From Ramlibacter ginsenosidimutans (GTDB lineage: Bacteria > Pseudomonadota > Gammaproteobacteria > Burkholderiales > Burkholderiaceae_C): a stretch of DNA of 64,000 bases. Positions 27,606 to 36,614 of this stretch are shown piece by piece. How positions within the stretch are numbered: position 1 is the first letter of the stretch; each line of letters starts with the position of its first letter. The stretch spans positions 642,483-706,482 of the forward strand of contig NZ_JAEPWM010000002.1 of the NCBI RefSeq assembly GCF_016654015.1, given 5' to 3'. The position numbers and the translations under genes were made by a program. The notes under the pieces were generated by a model. The model was not told the origin of the DNA. It ran no database searches and was given only the letters and a program-made list of their open reading frames with translations.

Positions 27606-28633
27606 TTCTTGGTCGGCAGCACGTTGAGGTCCGCCTTCGCGGGCAGGAAGGAGCCGTTCCACACCGCGTCGGGGTTCACGCGCGTCTTCGTCCCGAAGGC
27701 GTCGGAGACCTGCGAGGCCATCAGCGACAGGCGCGCGGGGTTCACCTGGCCGAAGCCCTCGGCGTAAGCGTCGGGACTGGCCACGACGTCGTTGATCGCC
27801 ATCTTCAGCCGGCGGTCTTCCAGCTTGGTGTCGATGATGCCGTCACGCTGCTTCAGGTACTGCACGGCGTCGCCGGGTTGCGCCAGCACCTCCTTCGCGC
27901 CGCGGGCGAACGCGGTGAGGAACGCCTTGATCGCTTGCGGGTTCTCCTTGATCAACTTCGGGCTCGCGATGATCACGTTGCCATACAGCTTCACGCCGTA
28001 CTGCGGGTACATGAAGGTGACCACGTCCTGTGGCTTCACGCCGCGCGCCTCCAGGTTCAGCAGCGACGTGAAGGAGAAGCCGGTGATCGCGTCGACGTCC
28101 CCGCGAGCCAGCATGGTCTCGCGCAGCGGCGGGTCCATGGACACCCAGGTGACGGGGCCGATCTGGTTCGCCTTCTGGAAGATGGGGAAGCCGCGGCGTC
28201 CGGCGTCGAACACGGGCGCGCCGAGCTTCCTGCCCTGCAAGTCCTTGGGCGTCCTGATGCCGGACTTGCGCAGCGCCATCACCGCGGCCGGCGTGTTGTT
28301 GTAGACCATCATCACGCCCACCGGCTTGTTGGCCGCATCGGGGTTGTTGGCGTGGAACTCCATCAGCGCCGCCATGTCGGCGAAGCCCATGTCGTAGGCG
28401 CCGCTGGCCACCCGCTGCACGGCGGCGCCGGAGCCGGTGCCGGCATCGACCTGCACGTCGAGACCGGCCTGCCGGAAGTAGCCCTTCGCCGCGGGGAGCA
28501 GGAACAAGGCGGCGGGTCCCTCGAAGCGCCAATCGAGCTGGAACTTGACCGGCGTCGTGCCCTGCGCGCGCGCGGCAAGGCTGGGCGCGAGTGCCAGCGT
28601 GGTCATGGCCTGCAGGAAGGACCTCTTGTGCAT
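27602..28633 (-). CDS. ABC transporter substrate-binding protein (NMT1/SsuA-like)
   Basis: Periplasmic binding protein of 343 residues with a signal peptide ending AARAQ/GTTPVKF. NMT1-type features: VKFQLDWRFEGPAALFLLPA, YFRQAGLDVQVDAGTGSGAA, SGAYDMGFADMAALMEFHA and ETMLARGDVDAITGF. The LDWRFEG... opening resembles the pyrimidine-precursor/riboflavin-type binding proteins. It is the first gene of the operon leading to ureD. The ligand cannot be read from sequence. Confidence 0.92.
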   Translation of the reverse strand: MHKRSFLQAMTTLALAPSLAARAQGTTPVKFQLDWRFEGPAALFLLPAAKGYFRQAGLDVQVDAGTGSGAAVQRVASGAYDMGFADMAALMEFHANNPDAANKPVGVMMVYNNTPAAVMALRKSGIRTPKDLQGRKLGAPVFDAGRRGFPIFQKANQIGPVTWVSMDPPLRETMLARGDVDAITGFSFTSLLNLEARGVKPQDVVTFMYPQYGVKLYGNVIIASPKLIKENPQAIKAFLTAFARGAKEVLAQPGDAVQYLKQRDGIIDTKLEDRRLKMAINDVVASPDAYAEGFGQVNPARLSLMASQVSDAFGTKTRVNPDAVWNGSFLPAKADLNVLPTKK

Positions 28634-28966
28634 TGCGTACTCCGGAGTGCTCGTGAATGAAGACCGGCCAGCCAAGCAAGTTTGGTGCCGCAGAGCAGAA
28701 GTATCACTCAACCGTCGGCACGACCTGCCCGACCGGAAGCCCGCAATCCGGCATAGCGCGCTGCCGGGCTGCGCGCGTGGGGCTTTGTCCGACGCTCCCA
28801 CAAGCCGGCCCCGCACCCTCTCGCTTTACGGGCGACTACGCCCGCGCTTGAACCGCTTGCCCATAGTGAGCAGCACCGGCCCTCCCGAGGGCAGGTGGAC
28901 GTGGCCCAGGTTGGGTCGCGGCCCGACCTTCAACAACACGCCGTTCGCGGCAATAGGAGTGCAACT
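28634..28966. other. 333-base gap, no gene seen
   Basis: Divergent intergenic region between the ABC importer operon and the GlsB-like gene. Short open frames here are shadows with Arg/Pro-rich composition. No tRNA, palindromic repeat or convincing sigma-70 promoter could be made out; it must hold the divergent promoters. AGGAG precedes the GlsB-like ATG. Confidence 0.5.
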
Positions 28967-29233
28967 ATGGGTTTTCTGATTTGGTTGATCATTGGCGGTA
29001 TCGTTGGCTGGTTGGCGAGCCTCGTGATGCGTACTGACGGCCAGCAGGGCATCCTGCTGAACGTGGTCGTGGGTATCGTGGGCGCCTTCCTCGGTGGCTG
29101 GCTCATCTCCCCGCTGGTGGGCGTGGGCACCATCAACCAGGGCATCAGCATCGGCTCGATCGTGGTTTCCCTGGTCGGCGCGATCATCCTGCTGGCCATC
29201 GTGAACCTGTTCCGCCGCGGCCGCGTGCGCTAA
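28967..29233 (+). CDS. GlsB/YeaQ/YmgE-family membrane protein
   Basis: Small membrane protein of 88 residues with three hydrophobic segments (MGFLIWLIIGGIVGWLASLV; LNVVVGIVGAFLGGWLI; SIVVSLVGAIILLAIVNLF) and a basic C-terminus RRGRVR. The GGIVGWLAS and GIVGAFLGG motifs are those of the transglycosylase-associated (GlsB/YeaQ) family, often induced by stress. The start has AGGAG upstream. An intrinsic terminator follows. Confidence 0.93.
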   Translation: MGFLIWLIIGGIVGWLASLVMRTDGQQGILLNVVVGIVGAFLGGWLISPLVGVGTINQGISIGSIVVSLVGAIILLAIVNLFRRGRVR

Positions 29234-29280
29234 ACGGAACCACAAGAATCGAATTCGCGGACCCTCGGGCCCGCACCACT

Positions 29281-29309
29281 GGAGCGCCTCTGGCGCTCCT
29301 TTTCTTTTT
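29281..29309 (+). terminator. rho-independent terminator
   Basis: A perfect 8-bp stem GGAGCGCC/GGCGCTCC with loop TCT, followed directly by TTTTCTTTTT. It is 48 bases after the GlsB-like stop. It is the cleanest intrinsic terminator in the window. Confidence 0.93.
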
Positions 29310-29340
29310 GGGACATCAAACCGGCATCAAACCGGAATAC

Positions 29341-29472
29341 CGGACGCAGAGGTCGCGAAAGAGGGAAAGGGCGCAGAAGACATCCGTCAAAGGTAAAACC
29401 GCAGAAGGACGTCACCCCTTTGATGGCTGTTCTTTTGCGTCCTCTGCGCAACCTTTGCGTCCTCTGCGTCCG
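29341..29472. repeat. divergent family B palindromic repeat
   Basis: The right arm is a good match to the family (TTGCGTCCTCTGCGCAACC, TTTGCGTCCTCTGCGTCCG). The left arm is degenerate (GGACGCAGAGGTCGCGAAAG, then GGCGCAGAAGACATC). It is an older or recombined copy of the repeat seen at 15461, 23072 and 61808, here between the terminator and the maeB stop. Confidence 0.7.
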
Positions 29473-29499
29473 GCTGTTGGGTTTGATGGTCGTGCGCTC

Positions 29500-31800
29500 T
29501 CACGCGTCCCCGCCCCGCGCTGAAGTCGCTGCGACCAGCGCGGTCATGTTCACCACGCGGCGGACGGTGGCTGAGGGGGTGAGCACGTGCACGGGCGCCT
29601 TGGCGCCCAGCAGCATCGGGCCCACCGTGATGCCCGAGCCGCCGGTGGTCTTCAGCACGTTGAACAGGATGTTGGCGGCGTCGAGGTTGGGGCAGATCAG
29701 CAGGTTGGCTTCGCCGGTGAGCGTGCTGTCCATCAGGCTGTCGCGGCGCACCTTCTCCGACAGCGCGGCGTCGCCTTGCAGCTCGCCGTCGCACTCCACG
29801 TCCGGCGCCATGCGCATGAAGAGCTCGCGCGCCTGCCGCATCTTGAGCGCCGAGCCGCGCCGGGACGAGCCGTAGTTGCTGTGCGACAGGAAGGCTACCT
29901 TCGGCGGCAGGCCGAAGCGCTGCACCTCGGTCGCCGCCATGCGGGCGATGCGGGCCAGCAGCTCCGCGTCCGGGTCTTCGTTGACATAGGTGTCCGCGAT
30001 GAAGAGCGTGCGTTCCGGCAGCAGCAAGGCATTGAGCGTCGCGAAATGTTCCCCGTCCCGCGCGCCGATGACATCGTGCACGTGGCCCAGGTGCTGCTCG
30101 AAGCGGCCGACCAGCCCGCACAGCATCGCGTCGGCATCGCCCAGGTGCAAGGCCAGCGCGCCGATCAGCGTGTTCGAGCGGCGCACCGCGGCCTTCGCCG
30201 CTTCCGGCGTGACGCCGTTGCGCCCCATCAGGCGGTGGTAGGTCTCCCAGTACTGGCGGAAGCGCGCGTCGCTCTCGGGATTCACGCAGGTCACGTCGGC
30301 GCCGAGGCGGATGCGCAGGCCGGCCTTGGCGATACGGGTCTCGATGACGCTCGGCCGGCCGATCAGGATCGGCTGCGCCAGTTTCTCGTCCACCACAAGT
30401 TGCGCGGCACGCAGCACCCGGTCGTCCTCGCCCTCGGCAAAGACCACGCGCTGCGGCGGCGACTGGCGCGCAGCCACGAACACCGGCCGCATGATCATGC
30501 CGGTCTGGTAGACGAAGCGCGTGAGGCCCTGGCCGTAGGCGTCGAAGTCCGTGATCGGGCGCGTGGCGACGCCCGACTCCGCCGCCGCCCGCGCCACCGC
30601 CGGTGCGATGCGCAGGATGAGGCGTGCGTCGAAGGGCGTGGGGATGATGTAGTCGGGGCCGAAGGCGAGCTCCTTGCCGGCGTAGGCATTCGCCACTTCC
30701 TCGCTGATGTCGGCCTTGGCGAGCTGCGCGATCTCGCGCACGGCGGCGAGCTTCATCGCCTCGGTGATCTTGGTGGCGCCGCAGTCCAGTGCGCCGCGGA
30801 AGATGTACGGGAAGCACAGGACGTTGTTCACCTGGTTGGGATAGTCCGAGCGACCCGTGGCGATGATGCAGTCGGGCCGCGCCTGCCGCGCGAGCTCGGG
30901 CCGGATCTCCGGTTCCGGATTGGCCAGGGCGAGGATGATCGGCTTGTCGGCCATGCTCTTGACCATCTCCACGCTCAGCACGCCCGCGGTGGAGCAGCCC
31001 AGGAACACATCCGCGTTCTTCACGACATCGGCGAGCGTGCGCGCCGAGGTGTCCTGCGCGTACTTCGCCTTGGACGGATCGAGCCCGCCGGGCCGGCCCT
31101 GGTAGACGACGCCCTTCGAGTCGACCACATGGATGTTCCTGGGCTGCACCCCGAGCCCCACCATCAGGTCCAGGCAGGCGATCGCCGCGGCGCCGGCACC
31201 CGAGGCCACCAGCCGCACCTCGCCGATCTTCTTGCCCACCAGTTCGAGGCCGTTCAGCAGCGCCGCGCCCGAGATGATGGCCGTGCCGTGCTGGTCGTCG
31301 TGGAAGACGGGGATGTTCAGGCGTTCGCGCAGCTTGCGCTCGATGTAGAAGCACTCGGGCGCCTTGATGTCCTCGAGGTTGATGCCGCCCAGCGTCGGCT
31401 CCAGCGCGGCGATGATGTCGACGAGCTTGTCCGGGTCGTGCTCCGCGAGTTCGATGTCGAACACGTCGATGCCGGCGAACTTCTTGAACAGGCAGGCCTT
31501 GCCTTCCATCACCGGCTTGCCCGCCAGCGGGCCGATGTCGCCCAGGCCCAGCACCGCGGTCCCATTGGTGATCACGCCGACCAGGTTGGCGCGCGAGGTG
31601 TACTCCGCGGCCTTGGACGGGTCTGCCTGGATGTCGAGGCACGGGTAGGCGACGCCGGGAGAATAGGCCAGCGACAGGTCGCGCTGGTTCGACAGCGGCT
31701 TGGTCGGCGTCACGGAGATCTTGCCGTGGCGCGGCAGGCGGTGGTACTCGCGGGCCGCGTCGCGCAATGCACGTTCGGCGTCGGAAGTGGGCTCTTTCAT
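29500..31800 (-). CDS. maeB: NADP-dependent malic enzyme (MaeB-type fusion)
   Basis: The 766-residue bifunctional-type enzyme decarboxylates malate to pyruvate with NADP. The N-terminal malic domain (about 1-430) has [52 protein letters not shown] and [14 protein letters not shown]. The C-terminal third (about 430-766) is a phosphotransacetylase-like domain ([36 protein letters not shown]) that usually serves as an allosteric acetyl-CoA sensor. The ATG at 31800 ([20 protein letters not shown]) is the typical start. It may work with DctA to feed C4 acids into pyruvate. Confidence 0.95.
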   Translation of the reverse strand: MKEPTSDAERALRDAAREYHRLPRHGKISVTPTKPLSNQRDLSLAYSPGVAYPCLDIQADPSKAAEYTSRANLVGVITNGTAVLGLGDIGPLAGKPVMEGKACLFKKFAGIDVFDIELAEHDPDKLVDIIAALEPTLGGINLEDIKAPECFYIERKLRERLNIPVFHDDQHGTAIISGAALLNGLELVGKKIGEVRLVASGAGAAAIACLDLMVGLGVQPRNIHVVDSKGVVYQGRPGGLDPSKAKYAQDTSARTLADVVKNADVFLGCSTAGVLSVEMVKSMADKPIILALANPEPEIRPELARQARPDCIIATGRSDYPNQVNNVLCFPYIFRGALDCGATKITEAMKLAAVREIAQLAKADISEEVANAYAGKELAFGPDYIIPTPFDARLILRIAPAVARAAAESGVATRPITDFDAYGQGLTRFVYQTGMIMRPVFVAARQSPPQRVVFAEGEDDRVLRAAQLVVDEKLAQPILIGRPSVIETRIAKAGLRIRLGADVTCVNPESDARFRQYWETYHRLMGRNGVTPEAAKAAVRRSNTLIGALALHLGDADAMLCGLVGRFEQHLGHVHDVIGARDGEHFATLNALLLPERTLFIADTYVNEDPDAELLARIARMAATEVQRFGLPPKVAFLSHSNYGSSRRGSALKMRQARELFMRMAPDVECDGELQGDAALSEKVRRDSLMDSTLTGEANLLICPNLDAANILFNVLKTTGGSGITVGPMLLGAKAPVHVLTPSATVRRVVNMTALVAATSARGGDA

Positions 31801-32097
31801 GGCGGCCTCCTGCTTGGCTGTTGCAACGCTACGCCCGCTGCGTGTCCGTGGGAAGAGTGGCAAGCCCCCGGGCCCGTGCATTTGCGCCCGGCGGTCGTGC
31901 GGGCGCGTTCCCTGCCACGTCCCAGGGCTGCCTCAGCAGGCTTGGAACCCCGTCGATCCCGGGCAAGCGGGCCGGCGGCCGCTCGGATGAGGCGGCATGC
32001 CTGACTCGGGTCGAAGCGGCGGTCCCACGCGCGCTGCCGGACCGTGGCGGGCCAGCCATTGCCCGGCCTTGCCGCATCCTGCAGGCAAGGAGCGATC

Positions 32098-32439
32098 ATG
32101 AACAAAGACGACTCTCTGGCTTTCGTGCACGAACGGCTGCGCTACAACCGTGCACCCACGGGGCGCGCATCCGGCCTGCGCAGCCTGCCGCGCGTGACGC
32201 GCCGCTTCGTCGTGGAACTGGAACAGGGTGAGGCGCACGTGTTCGAACACGTTGACCGGACCGTGGTCCTGCGCTGCGACCGGGGCGGCGCCTGGGTGAC
32301 GCACGATGGCGACCCGAAGGACGTCATCCTGATGGCGGGCGAGGAATATCGGGCCGAACGCGAGGACCCGTTGCACGTCTACGCGCTGGTCGCGTGCGTC
32401 CTCGAAATCGAATTCGAAGACGACGTGACGCAGCACTGA
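32098..32439 (+). CDS. DUF2917-like protein
   Basis: A 113-residue soluble protein. The middle (about 40-80) resembles the DUF2917 cupin-like strand pattern: ELEQGEAHVFEHVDRTVVLR, GGAWVTHDGDPKDVILMAGE and then VLEIEFEDD. It has a good ribosome-binding site (AAGGAGCGATC). Function is unknown. It starts 297 bases from the maeB start, in a divergent gap where I see no repeats or RNA genes, and is convergent with the YeeE gene. Confidence 0.72.
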   Translation: MNKDDSLAFVHERLRYNRAPTGRASGLRSLPRVTRRFVVELEQGEAHVFEHVDRTVVLRCDRGGAWVTHDGDPKDVILMAGEEYRAEREDPLHVYALVACVLEIEFEDDVTQH

Positions 32440-33579
32440 TCAGGTTGCGGTGGCGGCGAGGGTGGGGGAGGCCGCCGGGGCGCGCTGCTGCCGGCCCAAT
32501 GCAAGGCGGGCGCCGGCGCAGATGCCGGCGACAGCCAGCAGGGACCCGGACGAGAGGAGGGCCAGCCCCGTCACCCCGTTGCCCAGCGAGCAGCCCAGGG
32601 CCGTCACGCCGCCGAAACCCATCAGCACCGCGCCTGCCGCATGCGCGCCGAGTTCGCGCGGGGTCTGGAAGGACTCCAGGCGGAAGTCGCCGCGCAGCTT
32701 GGCGCTCGCGAACGCGCCGAGCAGCACGCCCAGCGCCAGCGTGACACCGAAGGTCGCGACCGTGGACTTGTCGGTCCACAAGGTCAGCAGGTCGAGCGCA
32801 TGCGCGAGCGGAGCCGCGAACGACAGGCCTTCCGGCCGCTTCGATTGCGTGCCCAGCCAGGCGGGCTCCAGCGTTTCCGGATGCTCCGCGATGTAGCCGA
32901 TGTGTCCGGTGAGGTAGAGCGCGGCCGCCACCAGCAGGCCCACGGCGATGCCGCCGATCCAGTGCGCGGGCTTGAGCTGCGCGCGCACCTTCCAGGCCAG
33001 TGCCAGCACGCCCACGGTGACCGCGACAGTGATGAGCCAGCGCAGCAGCGTGGCGGGCAGGGCGAGGCCGCGTGCGAGCACGGCGCCCAGGTCCTGCGAG
33101 CCGGCCAGCGTGTTCGCGAAAGCATCCAGTCCGCTCGCGCGCAGCGGTGCGAAGGCGCCGCGCAGGGTCATCAGCGAGGCGATGGCGACCAGCACCAGCG
33201 TGAGCAGCGCCTTCAGGTTGCCCGAGCCCGCCTTCACCAGGCAGCGCTGGGGGCAGCCGCCGGCCAGGATCATTCCGTAGCCGAACAGGCCGCCACCCAC
33301 CAGGTAGGACAGCCACGGGAACCGCTCGCCCCAGCCGATGGTGCGCGTCGCGTCGAAGGCACCGGCGCTCACCAGGCCCTGCACGGCGATGGCGCCGACC
33401 GCGACGGCCAGCATCCACGAAACGAGCCGGCCCGGGCTGCGCAGTTGCACCCAGTCGGCGATCGCGCCTCGCACGCAAAAGCGGGTGGACTGGCCGACGA
33501 CGCCCAGCGCGAGGCCCAGGACGAGGCCGCCCCAGACGACGGCTTGGGCGAGGGTGGCGGGGGCTGCGGCTGTGGGCAT
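32440..33579 (-). CDS. YeeE/YedE-family sulfur-compound transporter
   Basis: Inner-membrane protein of 379 residues with about ten spans. The two YeeE signature loops are present: TRFCVRGA in the first half plus GGGLFGYGMILAGGCPQRCL, and GFGGVTALGCSLGNGVTGLA near the C-terminus, with conserved Cys in GGCPQRC and ALGCSLG. YeeE proteins take up thiosulfate, and sox-linked members (SoxT) move sulfur compounds. It is transcribed away from the sox genes and is paralogous to 43323-44441. A broken YeeE start fragment lies just upstream. Confidence 0.92.
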   Translation of the reverse strand: MPTAAAPATLAQAVVWGGLVLGLALGVVGQSTRFCVRGAIADWVQLRSPGRLVSWMLAVAVGAIAVQGLVSAGAFDATRTIGWGERFPWLSYLVGGGLFGYGMILAGGCPQRCLVKAGSGNLKALLTLVLVAIASLMTLRGAFAPLRASGLDAFANTLAGSQDLGAVLARGLALPATLLRWLITVAVTVGVLALAWKVRAQLKPAHWIGGIAVGLLVAAALYLTGHIGYIAEHPETLEPAWLGTQSKRPEGLSFAAPLAHALDLLTLWTDKSTVATFGVTLALGVLLGAFASAKLRGDFRLESFQTPRELGAHAAGAVLMGFGGVTALGCSLGNGVTGLALLSSGSLLAVAGICAGARLALGRQQRAPAASPTLAATAT

Positions 33580-33668
33580 GGCTTCGGAGGGGCAGTGGAG
33601 GCGCTGCGGCGCGCCAGGCAAAGCCGCGAATTTTACTGCCCGGCGGGCGAGCCCCCCTGCTGGCGGGG

Positions 33669-33845
33669 TCAAGGCGCGGTGTGCGGGTGCTGGTCCAGCA
33701 TGCGGTCGGTGAGCGCCGCGCAGGCAAAAGCCCGAGCGCTGCGCACAGAACCCGAACGGCAAACCCAGGGCGAGACCTCCCGCGGCGAAGCACGGTCGGT
33801 TCGCCCCAGGCGTTCCAGCAGCGGCGGGAGGTCGAAGGAGAGCAT
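33669..33845 (-). pseudogene. relic of a second YeeE/YedE gene (5' fragment)
   Basis: From the ATG at 33845 the frame reads MLSFDLPPLLERLGRTDRAS. The YeeE-like continuation GGLALGLPFGFCAQRSGFCL then appears in a second frame, and LTDRMLDQHPHTAP returns to the first. This matches the N-terminal span and the F-C-x-R-G-A motif of the intact YeeE gene next door (LVLGLALGVVGQSTRFCVRGA region), but with at least two frame changes and no downstream half. It looks like the remains of a tandem duplicate. Confidence 0.65.
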
Positions 33846-34059
33846 CAGTCGAGGCTGATGTTCCCGCGTCCGGCGGTGTCGCGACTTGCGCCGCATAAGC
33901 ACTGCGCCGGAACGCATTTGGTCGGCGCACGAGGCGCACCGGACGCGCGGTGGATATCGGAAAAGAAGCAACTAGCGATATTACTGAGCGAGCCTGGCGC
34001 GGCGCTGCGGTATCGTGCGGGGCGGGCCGGAGTCCCGGCCCCTCTTGCGAGGACGCTCC

Positions 34060-34488
34060 ATGAACAGGTTTGCGCGGCTGCTCGCCGCATTCGTCGCCCT
34101 CTGGGTGTTCGCCTTCGCCGCCCAGGCGCAGGACAAGGTCGTCTACCACATCGACGACGCCAAGCTCCAGGCCACCAAGGCCTTGCGCAACGTGCGCAAC
34201 CACCTCGACGTCGCGCCCGACACCAGGATCATCGTGGTAACGCATGCCGAAGGTGTCGACTTCCTCATGGAAGGCGCCAAGGATCCGAAGAACCCCAACA
34301 TCGACTACGCGTCGCTCGTGAGCGCGCTCAAGGCGCGCGGCGTGCGCTTCGAAGTGTGCGAGATCACGCTGCGCAATCGCGGGCTGAAGAAGGAGCAGTT
34401 CATCATGGACGCGGACTTCACGCCGTCGGGCGTGGTCCGGATCGCCCAGCTCCAGTCCCGGGAACATTACGCGTACATCAAGCCGTGA
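34060..34488 (+). CDS. DsrE-like periplasmic protein
   Basis: The 142-residue protein has a signal peptide (MNRFARLLAAFVALWVFAFA, cleavage near AQA/QDK) and a DsrE/F-like alpha/beta domain (KVVYHIDDAKLQATKALRNV; IIVVTHAEGVDFLMEGAKD; LKARGVRFEVCEITLRNRGL). A single Cys sits at the end of the third strand, the position of the sulfur-carrying Cys in DsrE-type proteins. Periplasmic DsrE-like proteins are frequent beside sox genes. It is 70 bases upstream of the ArsR regulator and probably part of the sulfur locus. Confidence 0.85.
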   Translation: MNRFARLLAAFVALWVFAFAAQAQDKVVYHIDDAKLQATKALRNVRNHLDVAPDTRIIVVTHAEGVDFLMEGAKDPKNPNIDYASLVSALKARGVRFEVCEITLRNRGLKKEQFIMDADFTPSGVVRIAQLQSREHYAYIKP

Positions 34489-34558
34489 TGGCCGGGCCGG
34501 CTGCCGGCCGGCCGGGGACTTGCTAACATGGTGATCGAGTGAATCAGCAGGGGTGCGG

Positions 34559-34900
34559 ATGGCGAAACGTCAGGTAGCGGTGGCAGAAGCGAACGGCGTG
34601 GAAACCGACGAGGTCTTCGAGATGGCCGCGGAGGTGTTCCGCGTCATGTCCGCGCCCATGCGCCTGAAGATCATCAGCCGCCTCTGCAACGGCGAGAAGA
34701 ACGTGAGCCAGCTGCTCGAAGAGATCGACACCACGCAGCCCAACATGTCGCAGCACCTCAACACGCTGTACCAGGCCGGCGTGATCGGCCGGCGGCGCGA
34801 GGGCGTGCAGATCTTCTATCGCATCATCAACGACCGCGTGGTCACGCTGTGCCGCGCGGTCTGCACCCAGATCGCTATCGAGAGCGACATGAAGGGCTAG
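34559..34900 (+). CDS. ArsR-family sulfur-sensing regulator (SoxR/SqrR type)
   Basis: Winged-helix ArsR/SmtB repressor of 113 residues (FEMAAEVFRVMSAPMRLKII; NVSQLLEEIDTTQPNMSQHL; GRRREGVQIFYRI). Cysteines Cys43 (RLCNGEKN) and Cys98/Cys102 (TLCRAVC) occupy the positions used for persulfide sensing by SqrR/BigR/SoxR. The ATG at 34559 follows AGGGG; a GTG at 34553 is also in frame. Its place at the head of the sox locus supports sulfide- or thiosulfate-dependent control of the following genes. Confidence 0.9.
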   Translation: MAKRQVAVAEANGVETDEVFEMAAEVFRVMSAPMRLKIISRLCNGEKNVSQLLEEIDTTQPNMSQHLNTLYQAGVIGRRREGVQIFYRIINDRVVTLCRAVCTQIAIESDMKG

Positions 34901-34979
34901 CCGCCGGCTGGCGCGTCGGGCCGCCGCCCGCGCGGCCACCCTATAATCAGCCATCACTTATTTGTTGCGGGGTCGCTGG

Positions 34980-35972
34980 ATGGCGCTGCGCTCGTGGTGG
35001 AAATTCCTGCCGGCCTTGCTCGGCGCCCTGGTGATGCTCGCGTCGCATGCCGAAGGCGAGCCCATGCAGGATGACATGCCCGCCGCTCCTTCGGCCGCGC
35101 CGCGTCAAGTGGTGCCGCAGCAGGTCTCTGCCTCGGCCTGGTTCGTGCAGGGCGACACGGCCCTGGGCAGCAAGGCCAACCGCAACTTCATCTCCAACGC
35201 CGGGTTCGTCGTGACGCCCGCCGGCGTCGTCGTCATCGACGCGCTCGGCTCGCCGCAGCTCGCCCGCGAGCTGATCGCGGCCATCCACGGGATCACGCCG
35301 CAGCCGATCACGCACGTGATCGTCACGCACTACCACGCGGACCACATCTACGGGCTGCAGGAATTCAGGAAGGTGGGCGCGCAGATCATCGCCAACCGCC
35401 ATGCGGCCGACTACCTCCACTCCGAGACCGCCACCAACCGGCTGGCCGCCTCGCGCGTGGACCTCGCGCCCTGGGTCGACGTGGACACGCACATCGTGCC
35501 GCCGGACCGCTGGCTCGACGGGTCCGAGGACCTGGAGGTGGGCGGCGTGCGCTTCATGATCCGGCCCGTCGGCCCTGCGCACACGCCCGAGGACCAGGTG
35601 ATCTTCGTGCCCTCGGAAGGCGTGCTGTTCGCGGGCGATGTCGTGTTCCGCGGCCGGGTGCCCTACGTCGGCCAGGCGGACAGCCAGCACTGGATCGCCG
35701 CGCTGGACGAACTGCTGAAGCTGCACCCCCGGGTGCTGGTGCCCGGCCATGGGCCGAAGTCGACAACGGCGCGCGAGGACCTGGAGCTCACGCGCGACTA
35801 CCTCACCTACCTGCGCCAGGCGATGCGGCAGGCGGCGCTGGACATGACGCCGTTCGAGGAGGCGTACGCCGCGACCGATTGGTCGCGCTTCGAGCACCTG
35901 CCGCTGTTCAAGGCGGCCAACCGCATGAACGCGTACAACACCTACATCCTGATGGAGAGCCAGGTCAAATGA
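34980..35972 (+). CDS. periplasmic metallo-beta-lactamase-fold hydrolase (SoxH-like)
   Basis: The 330-residue protein has an N-terminal signal segment (WKFLPALLGALVMLASHAEG). The MBL fold carries HxHxDH at His117, His119, Asp121, His122 (THYHADHIYG), later ligands in PVGPAHTPED and FAGDVVF, and LVPGHGP. Proteins of this SoxH/quinoprotein-relay type sit in sox operons of many betaproteobacteria; the substrate is not settled. A TATAAT hexamer lies at 34942-34947, so it may have its own promoter. Overlaps the next gene by 4 bases. Confidence 0.9.
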   Translation: MALRSWWKFLPALLGALVMLASHAEGEPMQDDMPAAPSAAPRQVVPQQVSASAWFVQGDTALGSKANRNFISNAGFVVTPAGVVVIDALGSPQLARELIAAIHGITPQPITHVIVTHYHADHIYGLQEFRKVGAQIIANRHAADYLHSETATNRLAASRVDLAPWVDVDTHIVPPDRWLDGSEDLEVGGVRFMIRPVGPAHTPEDQVIFVPSEGVLFAGDVVFRGRVPYVGQADSQHWIAALDELLKLHPRVLVPGHGPKSTTAREDLELTRDYLTYLRQAMRQAALDMTPFEEAYAATDWSRFEHLPLFKAANRMNAYNTYILMESQVK

Positions 35973-36436
35973 CGGGGCTCTCGCGTCGTGCCTTGCTGCT
36001 GGCGCCGGTGCTCGCCACGGCCGCCGCCTCGCTGCGAGCCGCCCAGCCGGCGCTGCCGATGCCGGGTTCGCTTGCGTCGGCGCTGGAGGCGGCCCTCATG
36101 CGCCGCCGTGCGCTCGTGATGATGGTGAGCCTGCCCGGCTGCCCCTGGTGCAAGCTGGTGCGCCAGTCCTACCTGGCCCCGCTGCTCGCAGACGGCCAGC
36201 CGGTGATCGAGCTGGACATGCAGGACCAGCGCGGCATCGCCGGCTTCGACGGCGCGGCGACCACTCCGATCCGGCTCGCCGACACCCTGCGGGTGCGCGT
36301 CGCTCCCACCGTGCTGTTCCTCGGCCGCCGCGGGCGCGAGCTCGGGCCCCGTCTCACCGGCGTGAGTTCCGAGGATTTCTACGGCGCGTACCTGCAGGAA
36401 CGCGTAGACGCAGCCAACCGCGCCGCGTCTTCCTGA
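35969..36436 (+). CDS. periplasmic thioredoxin-like protein (SoxW-like)
   Basis: The 155-residue thioredoxin-fold protein has a signal or Tat-like N-terminus (LSRRALLLAPVLATAAASLR) and redox motif Cys58-Pro-Trp-Cys61 (SLPGCPWCKLVRQSYLAPLL) followed by VRVAPTVLFLGRRG with the cis-proline region. It fits SoxW-type proteins that keep SoxYZ or Sox cytochromes reduced in the periplasm. ATGA overlap with the MBL gene shows coupled translation. Confidence 0.87.
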   Translation: MTGLSRRALLLAPVLATAAASLRAAQPALPMPGSLASALEAALMRRRALVMMVSLPGCPWCKLVRQSYLAPLLADGQPVIELDMQDQRGIAGFDGAATTPIRLADTLRVRVAPTVLFLGRRGRELGPRLTGVSSEDFYGAYLQERVDAANRAASS

Positions 36437-36614
36437 AGCCGCCGCGCTGGCGGCAAAGCGTCGGCCCTGTTCCTCTCGCGTCCGGGTTTGTCCTGACCGG
36501 ATCCGCTTTGGTCTATCCGAAGAATTTGCGTATCCTTATATAGCCAGTGGGTGATGTAATTGTTGGCCGCTGCAAGCTGCTGCTCTCGCGCAGCGCGCCG
36601 AACGAGGAGACGAA

